Positions 28,505-39,403 of a stretch of DNA of 64,000 bases are shown here, one piece after another. Source of the stretch: JACKNG01 sp050184115 (GTDB lineage: Bacteria > Pseudomonadota > Gammaproteobacteria > Ga0077536); NCBI GenBank assembly GCA_050184115.1, contig JBFXAQ010000002.1:532661-596660 (forward strand), read 5' to 3'. The notes beneath the pieces are model-generated. The model ran no database searches. It was given only the letters and a program-made list of their open reading frames with translations, and was not told the origin of the DNA. Within the stretch, counting starts at the first letter, position 1. Each line of letters begins with the position of its first letter. The translations under genes were made by a program, and so were the position numbers.

Positions 28505-28754
28505 CCTCCCCCGATGGACGGCGCATCATAACGCGGCTCGAGCGCGATGCCGCGCGGGGACCACGACCGTCACGCCAACCGCGGCCCGGCCAGGCCCGTG
28601 CGCCCGGAGCGACCCGCCGATGACCGCCCCGGTCAGCGGGCTGGGGCGCCCTGCACCTGGCACCAAGCGTGAAATTCGATGGCTCCACCGGGTTCGCGAC
28701 GCCGCACGACGAATGCCGTACTACACTCGACGGGTGCATCGCTCGGAGGGTGGC

Positions 28755-29486
28755 ATGGTGATGGACCCGATCTCACTCGACAACCGCCGCGGCGCCTACC
28801 GCGTCGCTGCCGAGACCGTCGACGACCTCGATCTCGAACTCCTCGCCCGACGCCAGTGGGTTCGACCCGGTCGCCTCACCGATGCCGCCGCCGGCGGCGC
28901 GTGCCTGCAGATCGACCAAGCGGCCGTGACGGACGGCGACGAACTCGAAGTCCGCTTCCGTTCCGCCGCCAGCGGCTTCAGCGGCGCGGCGCAGGCGCGG
29001 GTGGTGCGCACCAGCCCCGCCGTCGATACCCAGGTCGTGCACCTCGCCTTCCTCGGCGACACCCTGCGCCTGCAGGGGCGCACGCCACGGGCCTACGAGC
29101 TGTTCAACCGGCGATCGGCCTACCGCGAAACCGGGCAGGCCGCGGCGGCGTCGCTGGCCGCGCTGGCCTCGCCACGCGCCGCCGGAGCGGCCTCGTTCCA
29201 GGGCTACCCCGTCGGCATCCGCAACGTCTCGAACACCGGCGTCTGTCTCGACGTCGACGCGGCCACCCACACCGCGCTCGAGGCCCATGCCGGGCTGGAC
29301 CTGCGGTTCGAACTGCCGGGGCGGGTAGCACCGGTCGTCGTCGCCTGCGCGGTGCACTACCGCATGGCCGAGCGCGACGGCTATCGCTATGGTTGCGAAT
29401 TCGACTGGGCGGCCACCACCGACTCGCTCGCCGTGGTCGAGGATCTCGTCACCTACATCCTCGAAGCCGACGAAGACCCGGCGTGA
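28755..29486 (+). CDS. Tandem PilZ-domain protein
   Basis: A 243-residue soluble protein with two PilZ-like modules. Each begins with an RxxxR motif: RGAYR near residue 11 and RSAYR near residue 119. The second module has a full NxSxxG motif (RNVSNTGVCLDV). The first has the degenerate TDAAAGGACLQI with Ser replaced. PilZ domains bind cyclic di-GMP and switch surface or motility functions. Only the second looks binding-competent. The ATG at 28755 follows GGAGGG at 28745-28750. It is divergent from the SDR/carboxylase operon. Confidence 0.78.
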   Translation: MVMDPISLDNRRGAYRVAAETVDDLDLELLARRQWVRPGRLTDAAAGGACLQIDQAAVTDGDELEVRFRSAASGFSGAAQARVVRTSPAVDTQVVHLAFLGDTLRLQGRTPRAYELFNRRSAYRETGQAAAASLAALASPRAAGAASFQGYPVGIRNVSNTGVCLDVDAATHTALEAHAGLDLRFELPGRVAPVVVACAVHYRMAERDGYRYGCEFDWAATTDSLAVVEDLVTYILEADEDPA

Positions 29487-29499
29487 GCGTGCGGTGCCA

Positions 29500-29551
29500 A
29501 TTAGGGGGACACAATACCTACTTCGCGTAACCGGTATTGTGTCCGCCTAAT
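29500..29551. repeat. REP-like inverted repeat ATTAGGGGGACACAATACC
   Basis: ATTAGGGGGACACAATACC at 29500-29518 faces GGTATTGTGTCCGCCTAAT at 29533-29551, a 19-bp inverted repeat with a single mismatch and a 14-base loop. It sits between convergent genes, and its right arm touches the stop codon of the small ORF. The GGGGACA core matches the hairpin at 17001. Confidence 0.78.
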
Positions 29552-29775
29552 CACCCCGAATTGCCGTCGCCGGCACTGCCCGCACTTTCGACGAACGCCA
29601 CCAGCATCGCGTTACGTGACAGGTTACGGAACGTGCCGACCCCGCGCGTGACCTCACCGGTCAGTTCGTCGCCGACGCGCGTGGTGTGTCCGTTCATCGC
29701 CTTGAGCAGCGTGGTGCTGCGCGCATCGCTGACGACGATGTGGTCCCAGTCGACGTCGATCACCTGTGCAAACAT
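29551..29775 (-). CDS. Small hypothetical protein
   Basis: A 74-residue ORF with balanced composition. The N-terminal half looks beta-rich (MFAQVIDVDWDHIVVSDARS) and a short Gly/Ser tail follows. I recognise no family. The ribosome site is weak, and the stop lies in the arm of the inverted repeat at 29500-29551. It could be a real small gene or a chance ORF. No paralogue is seen in the window. Confidence 0.45.
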   Translation of the reverse strand: MFAQVIDVDWDHIVVSDARSTTLLKAMNGHTTRVGDELTGEVTRGVGTFRNLSRNAMLVAFVESAGSAGDGNSG

Positions 29776-29935
29776 GGCCGGGCGCTCTCGTACGGTGTCT
29801 GGCCAACCCTAGGCAACGCGGGACCGGCCCGTGGTGCGACAGTCTGCATTCGTCCGCCCTGACACAAAGTTTTACGGCCAGCGCCTGTCGGCCCCTTGAC
29901 CCGGCCGCGCCCCTCAGGCGCCCATCACGGTGTCT

Positions 29936-29972
29936 CGCTGCCCACGGTGCGCTGCCCACGGTGTCTGGCACC
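29936..29972. repeat. Tandem CGCTGCCCACGGTG units plus GGTGTCTGGCACC
   Basis: CGCTGCCCACGGTG occurs twice in direct tandem at 29936-29963, and the last copy runs into GGTGTCTGGCACC (29960-29972). It lies in the gap downstream of the urease operon's last gene. It may be another degenerate REP-type unit. No terminator with a T-run was found here. Confidence 0.5.
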
Positions 29973-29998
29973 GAGCGATAAGTGCCTGAAACCGGGTG

Positions 29999-30888
29999 TC
30001 AGCGGCGCTGGCCGAACTCGAGGATGACGGTGTCGCCCTTGTTGTGCAGCACGTACTGGGTGCGTTCGCCCTCGCGCTCGCGGGCGAGACGCGGCGCGGC
30101 GGGGTCCGGTGCCACGGCGGCGCTGCCCGTCGGCGCCAGCGTCGTCGTGGCCGCCGCACCGTTCATGGCCGCTGCAGGCAGTGCCACGGTCGACGTTGCC
30201 GCGGCGGGCGCGGCGGCGACGGCGGCATCCGCCGGGGTCTCGCCGGGCGTATCCACGGGCGCGTCCGCGGCGACCTGGCGCTTCTCGATGAAGACCTCCG
30301 GGTCGGCGGTCGGCAGGATGCGGCGACGCGGCGTCGCCGGTGCCAGCACCACCACCTGCTGCTCGTCGAGCAGCGGCGCGCAGGCGGTCTCGACGCGGTT
30401 GGCGAGGTAGCGGCCGTCGCCGAGGCGGGCGGGATCGACCGGCTGGTCGACCTTGCGCGCGGCGACGAGCCGACCGCCCGGGGTGCGCAGGTGGCAGTCG
30501 ATGGCGACCACCTCGCCCTCGATGCGCCCCGCCTCGCGCGGCCCGCCGAGGGTGAAGGCGAAGCCGCTTTCGATCTCCGCATGGCGCACCGCGCCGACGG
30601 CGACGTCGAGGGCGAGCGCGTGGTCGCCGACCGGCGTACACGGCGGGGTGCTGCACCAGGCGCTGTCGACGCGGGCAAAGCCGTTGGCGGCGAAGCCCTC
30701 TGCGAGCGCGGTCTCGAAGGCGGTCTGCGCCGACGCTTCGAGCACGGCCTGGCCCGCCACGCCGACGGCGAGGCCGGGGCCGTCCGCCGCCGTCGACGCA
30801 CCGGCAACAGTGCCGCCGATGGCGAGTACAACGGCCGCCAGCGCAGCACGCCGGCGCGGTAAGGTCATCCGGTACAGCGGCCGCGCGC

Positions 30889-30892
<4 letters not shown>
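29999..30892 (-). CDS. Exported protein of unknown function coupled to ureG
   Basis: A 297-residue protein with a basic N terminus followed by a hydrophobic segment (RRRAALAAVVLAIGG) and an AxA-type site, so probably periplasmic. The mature part has a Cys pair (SAWCSTPPCTP) and further single Cys residues. A long Ala/Pro/Thr-rich linker near residues 205-265 and a charged C-terminal segment (YVLHNKGDTVILEFGQRR) follow. I recognise no family. Its ATG overlaps the ureG stop as ATGA (30892-30889), so it is translated with the urease operon. A later ATG at 30868 is also possible. Confidence 0.7.
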
Positions 30893-31527
<635 letters not shown>

Positions 31528-31550
31528 GGATGCGTTCTCCGGGGCGGGGA

Positions 31551-32201
31551 TCACGAGCGGAAGAGGCGCGTGTACTGGGTTTCGTGCGCGGCGCTGGCAA
31601 AGACCAGGCCCGGCGCGGTGTAGCCGAGATCGTCGTCGTCGCGCGCCAGCGCGCTCGCCACGCAGGTCTCGAGCCGGGCGCCGAGGGCGAACAGCACGCG
31701 TTGCGCGGCGGTCTGGCCGAGCGGCACCAGGCGGGTCGCGCCCTGCACCTGGTTCTCGGCCCACGCCCACAGGTAGCCGGCCAGGGCCTCGCGCGGCGTG
31801 ATGTTCCAGTGGGCGCAGGCAAGCGCGAACAGCGCCGAGTAGCTCGCCAGCGCGAGGGTGTCGAGTTCGGGAGCGAGCGCGGCGAGCAGGCGCCGGAGCG
31901 CGCTCGCCATGTCGGCGTCCTCGCGGCGGAGTTCCGCGGTCTCGCGCAGGGCGGCGAGGCGCGCGGCGAGCGCGACCACGGCGACCTCGTCACCGGCCCG
32001 CGCCACAGCGTGCACGCGCGCCATCAGCGGCAGGTCGACGGCGGTCATGACGTCCTCGGCGAGCGCGCCGATCCAGGCCAGGGTCGTCGCCTCGTCGTGC
32101 ACCCAGCCCGCGTGCACGGCGTACTCGAGGCCCTGCGAGTAGCTGTAACCGCCGACCGGCAGGGCCGGGCTGATCAGCTGCCACAAGCGTGGATCAGGCA
32201 T
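31551..32201 (-). CDS. ureF: Urease accessory protein UreF
   Basis: A 216-residue all-helical accessory protein that bridges UreD and UreG during nickel insertion. Typical features are the N-terminal LWQLISPALPVGGYSYSQGLE and the C-terminal SAAHETQYTRLFRS. It overlaps ureE by 8 nt, as expected for coupled translation in ure operons. The start at 32201 is the first ATG that keeps the LxxxxSPxLPVGxFxYS motif at the N terminus. Confidence 0.95.
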   Translation of the reverse strand: MPDPRLWQLISPALPVGGYSYSQGLEYAVHAGWVHDEATTLAWIGALAEDVMTAVDLPLMARVHAVARAGDEVAVVALAARLAALRETAELRREDADMASALRRLLAALAPELDTLALASYSALFALACAHWNITPREALAGYLWAWAENQVQGATRLVPLGQTAAQRVLFALGARLETCVASALARDDDDLGYTAPGLVFASAAHETQYTRLFRS

Positions 32202-32760
32202 GGCGGTGGCCGCCGGCGTGGCGTCGTGGGTGCTGCGGTTCGCGATCGTCGCCGCTGCCGTGTTCATGCGCGCGGCCAAGGTCGTGCGGATGCGCGTGGT
32301 CGTGCGCGTGGTCGTGACCGTGACCGTGCGCATGGCCGTGACCGCCGTAGGCGCCGCCCTCGGGCTCGAAGGCCTGCCTCGTGCACTCGGGTTCGAGGCC
32401 GAGCCCGCGCAGCATGTCGTCGAGCACGTGGTCGTGGAGATAGGCCAGCCAGCCGCAGCCGAACTCGACGGCGACGTGGCGGTTGCCGAGGTGATACGCG
32501 GCGCGCAACAGGCGTGGCGCGGCGGCGCGCACCACCGACACCGTCTCCGGCGCGGCCTGCACTTCGACCACGAGCCCAGCGCCGGCGACGCGATCGCCAC
32601 CGCGCAGCAGCGTCCCGCGCGGCAGGTCGAGGCCGGCCATGCGCCCGCTCGCGAGGCGCACGCGCTGGCGGGTGCGGGCGCGGTCGGCGAACGGCAGTTC
32701 GAGGATGTCGTCGGCTTCGCGCGTGGCGTCGGTCACGCGGTCGAGCAGTGGCAGTGACAT
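32194..32760 (-). CDS. ureE: Urease nickel chaperone UreE with long His-rich tail
   Basis: A 188-residue nickel metallochaperone. The N-terminal peptide-binding domain and the metal domain (GNRHVAVEFG, YLHDHVLDDML) are followed by a His-rich tail of about 50 residues made of HGHAHGHGHDHAHDHAHPH-type runs and ending GGHRHA. The tail probably stores or buffers Ni. It lies 15 nt after ureC and overlaps ureF by 8 nt. Confidence 0.94.
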   Translation of the reverse strand: MSLPLLDRVTDATREADDILELPFADRARTRQRVRLASGRMAGLDLPRGTLLRGGDRVAGAGLVVEVQAAPETVSVVRAAAPRLLRAAYHLGNRHVAVEFGCGWLAYLHDHVLDDMLRGLGLEPECTRQAFEPEGGAYGGHGHAHGHGHDHAHDHAHPHDLGRAHEHGSGDDREPQHPRRHAGGHRHA

Positions 32761-32775
32761 GGCCGCGTCCTCGTC

Positions 32776-34475
<1,700 letters not shown>

Positions 34476-34479
<4 letters not shown>

Positions 34480-34793
34480 GGCGTCTCCTCCAGCGCGCCC
34501 ATCACGGCGCCGCGGAAGCCGTAGACCCGCCGCAGCCCGGCGAAAGGCACCAGCGCGACGACGCGCGTCTGGCCGGGCTCGAAGCGCACCGCGGTGCCGG
34601 CCGGGATGTCGAGGCGCTGGCCGCGCGCGGCGGCACGGTCGAATTCCAGCGCCGGGTTGGTCTCGGCGAAGTGGTAGTGCGAACCGACCTGGATCGGGCG
34701 GTCGCCGGTATTGGCGACGGCCACCTCGACGACCGGGCGGCCGGCGTTGAGCTCGATCTCGCCGTCGTCGACGATGAGTTCTCCTGGGATCAT
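34476..34793 (-). CDS. ureB: Urease subunit beta
   Basis: The 105-residue small beta subunit. Typical features are the MIPGELIVDDGEIELNAGR start, VGSHYHFAETN and RVYGFRGAVMG. It is separate from gamma, as in most Pseudomonadota. It starts 25 nt after ureA and overlaps ureC by four bases. Confidence 0.97.
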
Positions 34794-34818
34794 GGCGGGC
34801 TCCTCGCGTCTGGCGGCG

Positions 34819-35121
34819 TCAGGGAATGGGGTCGTGGACGGTGACGAGCTTGGTGCCGTCGGGAAAGGTCGCCTCGACCTGCACCTCGGCGAGCATCTCG
34901 GGCACGCCTTCCATGACTTCCTCGCGGCTGAGAATGCGCGCGCCCTCGCTCATCAGTTCGGCCACCGTGCGGCCGTCGCGCGCACCCTCCATCACGGCCG
35001 CCGAGATCAGCGCGACGCACTCGGGGTAGTTGAGCTTGACGCCGCGCGCGCGGCGGCGCTCGGCGACGAGTGCCGCGGTGAAGATGAGCAGCTTGTCCTT
35101 TTCGCGTGGGGTCAGTTCCAT
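34819..35121 (-). CDS. ureA: Urease subunit gamma
   Basis: The 100-residue gamma subunit, starting MELTPREKDKLLIFTAALV and ending TVHDPIP, full length for the family. Its conserved NYPECVALIS-type helix is intact. It is the first structural gene, 45 nt downstream of ureD. Confidence 0.97.
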   Translation of the reverse strand: MELTPREKDKLLIFTAALVAERRRARGVKLNYPECVALISAAVMEGARDGRTVAELMSEGARILSREEVMEGVPEMLAEVQVEATFPDGTKLVTVHDPIP

Positions 35122-35166
35122 GCGTGGCTCCGGCAGGGGGTCGTACGGTGGATGTCGATGACGGGT

Positions 35167-35997
35167 TCAGGTGCGCCACACCCGCGGTGGACAGGGGCGC
35201 ACGCCGACCACGGCCTCGCGCACCGCGGCCCAGGCCTGCGCCAGGTAGTCACGCAGTGCACTGGCGTCGTCGCCGAGCACGCGCAGGCACAGGAGGTCGT
35301 CGAACAGCGTGGCGGCAGCGCGCAGCGGCGCGGCAGCGAGCGCGCGCACGGCGTCGAGCGCCGCGTGTCCGGCCGGGCAGGCGTAGAGCGCGCCGAACAC
35401 GGTCGCGCCGCCGAGGCCCCAGGGCGCCGCGAGCAGGTTCGAGGGTGCGACGAGGCGCAGGCGCTCCTCCAGCAGCGTGCGCCCGGCACGCCGGATGAGC
35501 AGCGCCTGGTCGAGCCGCCCGCGCGCGTAGCGGTCGCTATGCGCGGGCCGGCCGAGCGCGATCATCTCGCGCGCGACCAGCCGCGCGTCGGCGCCGAGAT
35601 CGATCGCCGTGCGCTGCGCGAAGTCGCTGCCGTCGAAGAGGATGGTGTCCTGCGGCAGCCATTCGAGGCAGGCATCGTTGTCCACCGCGATACGCAGATC
35701 CTGCCGTGCCCGCGGCCCGGCGCTGCGGTAGACCTTGCCCGAGGCCGGCGTCGTCACCAGCGCGTGGCTGCCGGGCGCGGCGTCGAGTGCGATGTCGAGC
35801 GTGTCGCCACCGACCAGCCCGCCCGGCGGATGCAGCAGGTAGACGTGCGCCGGCGCGCCCTCCGGGTGGAGCGCCTTCTGCACCGTGAGCGGCCCGCACT
35901 GCTCGCGCCGTGCGATCACGGTGCGGCCGGCGACGGGCGCGAAGCCGAGCGCGAGACGCGCCTGCCACGAGCGCGCGGGTTCAGGCAGCGCCGACAT
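35167..35997 (-). CDS. ureD: Urease accessory protein UreD
   Basis: A 276-residue beta-rich scaffold that binds apo-urease and channels nickel with UreF and UreG. Recognisable blocks are LLHPPGGLVGGDTLDI, TTPASGKVYRS and QDTILFDGSDF. The ATG at 35997 overlaps the end of the upstream nickel-permease gene by 17 nt. The longer frame upstream reads Cys/Trp-rich sequence that belongs to the other frame, so it was not used. Confidence 0.94.
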   Translation of the reverse strand: MSALPEPARSWQARLALGFAPVAGRTVIARREQCGPLTVQKALHPEGAPAHVYLLHPPGGLVGGDTLDIALDAAPGSHALVTTPASGKVYRSAGPRARQDLRIAVDNDACLEWLPQDTILFDGSDFAQRTAIDLGADARLVAREMIALGRPAHSDRYARGRLDQALLIRRAGRTLLEERLRLVAPSNLLAAPWGLGGATVFGALYACPAGHAALDAVRALAAAPLRAAATLFDDLLCLRVLGDDASALRDYLAQAWAAVREAVVGVRPCPPRVWRT

Positions 35998-36676
35998 CGT
36001 GCAGGACTTCCAGCAGGATGCGCAGCGCCACGCCCAGCGCACCCGCGCCGACCGCGGCATTGAGGGCACGTTCGAGCGCCGCACCGCAGCGTCTGGCGGC
36101 GACGCTGGCGCCGCCGAGCAGCGCCGCGATGGTCAGCATGGCGACGACCACGCCGAGCGAGAAGCACAGCAGGTAGGCGCCGGTGAACCAGGGATCGAGA
36201 CGCGCGGCGAGCGGGATCAGGGCGATCACCGGCGCCGCGCCGGCCAGGCCGTGCAGCACGCCGAGGACGACGATGCCGCGCGAACCGCGTGCGGCGGCCA
36301 GGCGGCGATGCAGCGTGGCATGCCCGCTGCCGCGCGCGCCGAGCGCACGCGCCATCAACCACAGGCCGAGCATGGCCAGCAGCAGCGCCACGCAGACTTC
36401 GGCGGCGGTGCCGAGCAGGGCTGGAAAGCCGAGGCCGAGCACGGCGAGCGCGGTGCCGCTCAGGATCACGGCCAGCCCGTGGCCGAGTGACCAGCGCAGG
36501 CCGTAGCCGAACACCACGCGCGGCGTGGCGCCGTCGCGTGCGCAGGCCGTCACTGTCATGACGTGGTCGGCATCGCAGGCGTGCACCGCGCCGAGCACGA
36601 GCCCGATGCCGGCGTGGACGAGCGGGCTGCCGGAAGCGAGGCTGAGGAACTCCATCACGCGCCCTACCCGGCTCAC
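35981..36676 (-). CDS. UreH/NiCoT-type nickel permease
   Basis: A 231-residue inner-membrane protein with about six hydrophobic helices. The NiCoT-type signature is visible as VHACDADHV (HAxDADH) and a second block as LRWSLGHGLAV. This places it with UreH-like high-affinity nickel importers, which supply urease. A GTG at 36676 overlaps the urtE stop as GTGA. An ATG at 36655 is the alternative start. The gene lies exactly between the urea transporter and the urease genes. Confidence 0.8.
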   Translation of the reverse strand: MSRVGRVMEFLSLASGSPLVHAGIGLVLGAVHACDADHVMTVTACARDGATPRVVFGYGLRWSLGHGLAVILSGTALAVLGLGFPALLGTAAEVCVALLLAMLGLWLMARALGARGSGHATLHRRLAAARGSRGIVVLGVLHGLAGAAPVIALIPLAARLDPWFTGAYLLCFSLGVVVAMLTIAALLGGASVAARRCGAALERALNAAVGAGALGVALRILLEVLHDVGAA

Positions 36677-37368
36677 ACCGTGAGGTAACGCTTGACGGTG
36701 GCCTCGTCGAGATCCGCCGTCGGCATCGCCGCGACCACCCGGCCGCGGTCGAGGATGACGAAGCGATCGGCGACGCGGCGCGCGAAGGGCAGCTTCTGCT
36801 CGACCAGCAGCACGGTCAGGCCGAACTCACGGTTGAGGCGCACGATGATGTCGCCGATCTCGTGGACGATGTTGGGCTGGATGCCCTCGGTCGGTTCGTC
36901 CAGCACCAGCAGGCGCGGATCGAGGCACAGCGCGCGGCCGATGGCGAGCTGCTGCTGCTGGCCGCCCGAGAGATCACCGCCACGACGGCCGAGCATCTGC
37001 TTCAGCACGGGGAAGATCTCGAACACCAGCGGCGGGATCTCGCGCCCGCCGTCGCGGCGCGCGGCGAGCGCGATGCGCAGGTTCTCCTCCACCGTCAAGA
37101 GCGGGAAGATCATGCGCCCCTGCGGGACGTAGCCGAGACCGGCACGGGCGCGCGCCTCGGCCGGCAGGCGGGTGACGTCGGTGTTGCCGAAGCGCACCGT
37201 GCCGGAGGCGACCGGCAACAGCCCCATGATGCAATTGAGCAACGTGGTCTTGCCGACGCCGTTGCGCCCGGACAGGCACACGCAGGCGCCATCCGGCACC
37301 TCGATCGAGAGATCCCACAGCGTGTGGCTCTCGCCGTAGAACTGGTTGAGCGCGGCAATCTCGAGCAT
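36673..37368 (-). CDS. urtE: Urea ABC transporter ATPase UrtE
   Basis: A 231-residue ATPase of the branched-chain amino acid/urea (HAAT) class, LivF-like. It has Walker A GRNGVGKTTLL, signature LSGGQQQQLAIGRAL, Walker B LLVLDEPTEGIQP and the switch His replaced by Gln in LLVEQKLPF, as is common for UrtE. The start ATG is read as TGATG with the urtD stop. It works with UrtD on the UrtBC permease. Confidence 0.92.
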   Translation of the reverse strand: MLEIAALNQFYGESHTLWDLSIEVPDGACVCLSGRNGVGKTTLLNCIMGLLPVASGTVRFGNTDVTRLPAEARARAGLGYVPQGRMIFPLLTVEENLRIALAARRDGGREIPPLVFEIFPVLKQMLGRRGGDLSGGQQQQLAIGRALCLDPRLLVLDEPTEGIQPNIVHEIGDIIVRLNREFGLTVLLVEQKLPFARRVADRFVILDRGRVVAAMPTADLDEATVKRYLTV

Positions 37369-38186
37369 CACTCCCCCAGGTAGACCTCGATCACCTTCGG
37401 GTCGTTCTGCACCGTTTGCATGTCGCCCTCGACCAGCACGCGGCCTTCGTGCAGCACGGTGACCTTGTTGGCGATCGAGCGCACGAATTCCATGTCGTGC
37501 TCGACCACCACCACCGAGTGCTCACCGGCCAGCGCGCGGAAGAGTTCGGCGGTACGCTCGATCTCGTCGTGGGTCATGCCGGCGACCGGCTCGTCGAGCA
37601 GCAACAGGCGCGGGCGCTGGGTCAGCAGCATGCCGATCTCGAGCCACTGCTTCTGGCCGTGCGACAGCGCGCCGGCTGCGCGGTGCGCCTGCGCGGCGAG
37701 CCCGATGGTGTCGACCACGCGCTCGACGGTGGCGCGCTGCTCGCCATCCAGCGGTTCGAGCAGGGTGCGCCACACGGCCTTGTCGCCGTGGCAGGCGAGT
37801 TCGAGGTTCTGCAGCACGGAGAGCTTCTCGAACACCGTCGGCTTCTGGAACTTGCGCCCGATGCCGGCGCTGGCGATGGCCGGCTCGTCGAGCGCGAGCA
37901 GGTTGACCCGGCTGCCGAACCAGGCGCTGCCGGTATCGGGCCGGGTGCGCCCGGTGATGACGTCCATCATGGTCGTCTTGCCGGCGCCGTTGGGCCCGAT
38001 GATGCAGCGCAGCTCGCCGTCGTCGATGTAGAGGCTGAGTTCGTTCAGCGCCTTGAAGCCGTCGAAGCTGACGCTGATGTCCTCGACGTACAGGATGGGG
38101 CCGTGGCGGGTGTCGAGCAGTGCGTCCGGCGGCAGCGGCGGCGCGAGGAAATCGAACACCCGGTCGCGGCGTATCAAGGGCGTCAT
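37368..38186 (-). CDS. urtD: Urea ABC transporter ATPase UrtD
   Basis: A 272-residue LivG-like ATPase with Walker A GPNGAGKTTMMD, a signature region LSHGQKQWLEIG (SHGQ in place of SGGQ, as in UrtD), Walker B LLLLDEPVAGM and EHDMEFV. The N-terminal 25 residues before the ATPase fold (FDFLAPPLPPDALLD) are characteristic of urtD products. It overlaps urtC by four bases and urtE by one. Confidence 0.92.
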   Translation of the reverse strand: MTPLIRRDRVFDFLAPPLPPDALLDTRHGPILYVEDISVSFDGFKALNELSLYIDDGELRCIIGPNGAGKTTMMDVITGRTRPDTGSAWFGSRVNLLALDEPAIASAGIGRKFQKPTVFEKLSVLQNLELACHGDKAVWRTLLEPLDGEQRATVERVVDTIGLAAQAHRAAGALSHGQKQWLEIGMLLTQRPRLLLLDEPVAGMTHDEIERTAELFRALAGEHSVVVVEHDMEFVRSIANKVTVLHEGRVLVEGDMQTVQNDPKVIEVYLGE

Positions 38187-39283
38187 CGCGATTCACCCCG
38201 CGCGCGAATGAGCCCGGCCAGGCCGCGCGGCAGCAGCAACGTACTGAGCACGAACAGCGCGCCCAGCGCGAACAGCCAGACCTCGGGCAGCACCGCGGTG
38301 AAGGACGTCTTGGCGTAGTTGACCAGCACCGCGCCGCTCGCCGCGCCCCACAGCGTGCCGCGTCCACCGACGGCGACCCAGATGACGAGCTCGATCGAGT
38401 TCAGGGGCTGGAACTCGCTCGGATTGATGATGCCCACCTGCGGCACGTAGAGCGCGCCGGCCAGCCCCGCCAGCACCGCCGAGAAGGTGAACACCCACAG
38501 CTTGTAGTTCTCGACCCGGTAGCCGAGGAAGCGCGCCCTGTTCTCGGCGTCGCGCACCGCGACGACGACCCGCCCCAGGCGTGAGCCGGTGATGCAGCGG
38601 CAAGCGACGTAGGCCAGCGCGAGCAGCGTGGCGCTGGCGAGGAACAGGGCCACTCGGGTGCGGTCCGCCTGCAGGTCGAAGCCGAGCAGGTCCTTGAAAT
38701 CGGTCAGGCCGTTGTTGCCGCCGAAGCCCATCTCGTTCCTGAAGAAAGCCAGCATCAGGGCGTAGGTCAGGGCCTGGGTGATGATCGACAGGTAGACCCC
38801 GGTGACGCGTGAACGGAAGGCCAGCCAGCCGAACAGGAAGGCCAGCAGGCCCGGCGCCAGCGCGACCATCACGAGCGCGAACCAGAACATGTCGAAGCCG
38901 TGCCAGTACCACGGCAGCCGTTCCCAGTTGAGGAAAACCATGAAGTCGGGCAGCAGCGGGTTGCCGTAGACGCCGCGTTCGCCGATCTGGCGCATCAGGT
39001 ACATGCCCATGGCATAACCGCCGAGCGCGAAGAAGGCGCCGTGGCCGAGGCTCAGCACGCCGCAATAGCCCCACACGAGGTCGAGTGCCAGAGCGAGCAC
39101 CGCGTAGCACAGGTACTTGCCGAGCAGGGTCACGGTGTAGGTCGAAACGTGCAGCGGCGAATCGGCGCCGATGACGAGATTCGCCAGCGGCACGATCAAC
39201 GCGGCGAGCAGCAGCACGCCGAGCATGACGGCACCGCCGCGGTCGTTCATGAGCCAGCGCGTGATCATCGCTTCAGAGCCCAT
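38183..39283 (-). CDS. urtC: Urea ABC transporter permease UrtC
   Basis: A 366-residue LivM-like permease with about ten hydrophobic helices and the hallmark CGVLSLGHGAFFALGGYAMG. GLTDFKDLLGFDL is a UrtC-typical periplasmic loop. Several Met codons are possible: 39346, 39283 and 39268. The middle one was used without a decisive ribosome site. It is followed by urtD with a four-base overlap. Confidence 0.9.
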   Translation of the reverse strand: MGSEAMITRWLMNDRGGAVMLGVLLLAALIVPLANLVIGADSPLHVSTYTVTLLGKYLCYAVLALALDLVWGYCGVLSLGHGAFFALGGYAMGMYLMRQIGERGVYGNPLLPDFMVFLNWERLPWYWHGFDMFWFALVMVALAPGLLAFLFGWLAFRSRVTGVYLSIITQALTYALMLAFFRNEMGFGGNNGLTDFKDLLGFDLQADRTRVALFLASATLLALAYVACRCITGSRLGRVVVAVRDAENRARFLGYRVENYKLWVFTFSAVLAGLAGALYVPQVGIINPSEFQPLNSIELVIWVAVGGRGTLWGAASGAVLVNYAKTSFTAVLPEVWLFALGALFVLSTLLLPRGLAGLIRARGESR

Positions 39284-39403
39284 GCTGGAATCGCCCGCCG
39301 TCGCGAGACCTTTGCTGAACGACGCGGGCCCGGCGTGGGAGTGCATGTCGGGCAGGCGCCGTCAGGGCGTGACGTAGCGGGCGTTCGTTCCTTGGCCATT
39401 CCC

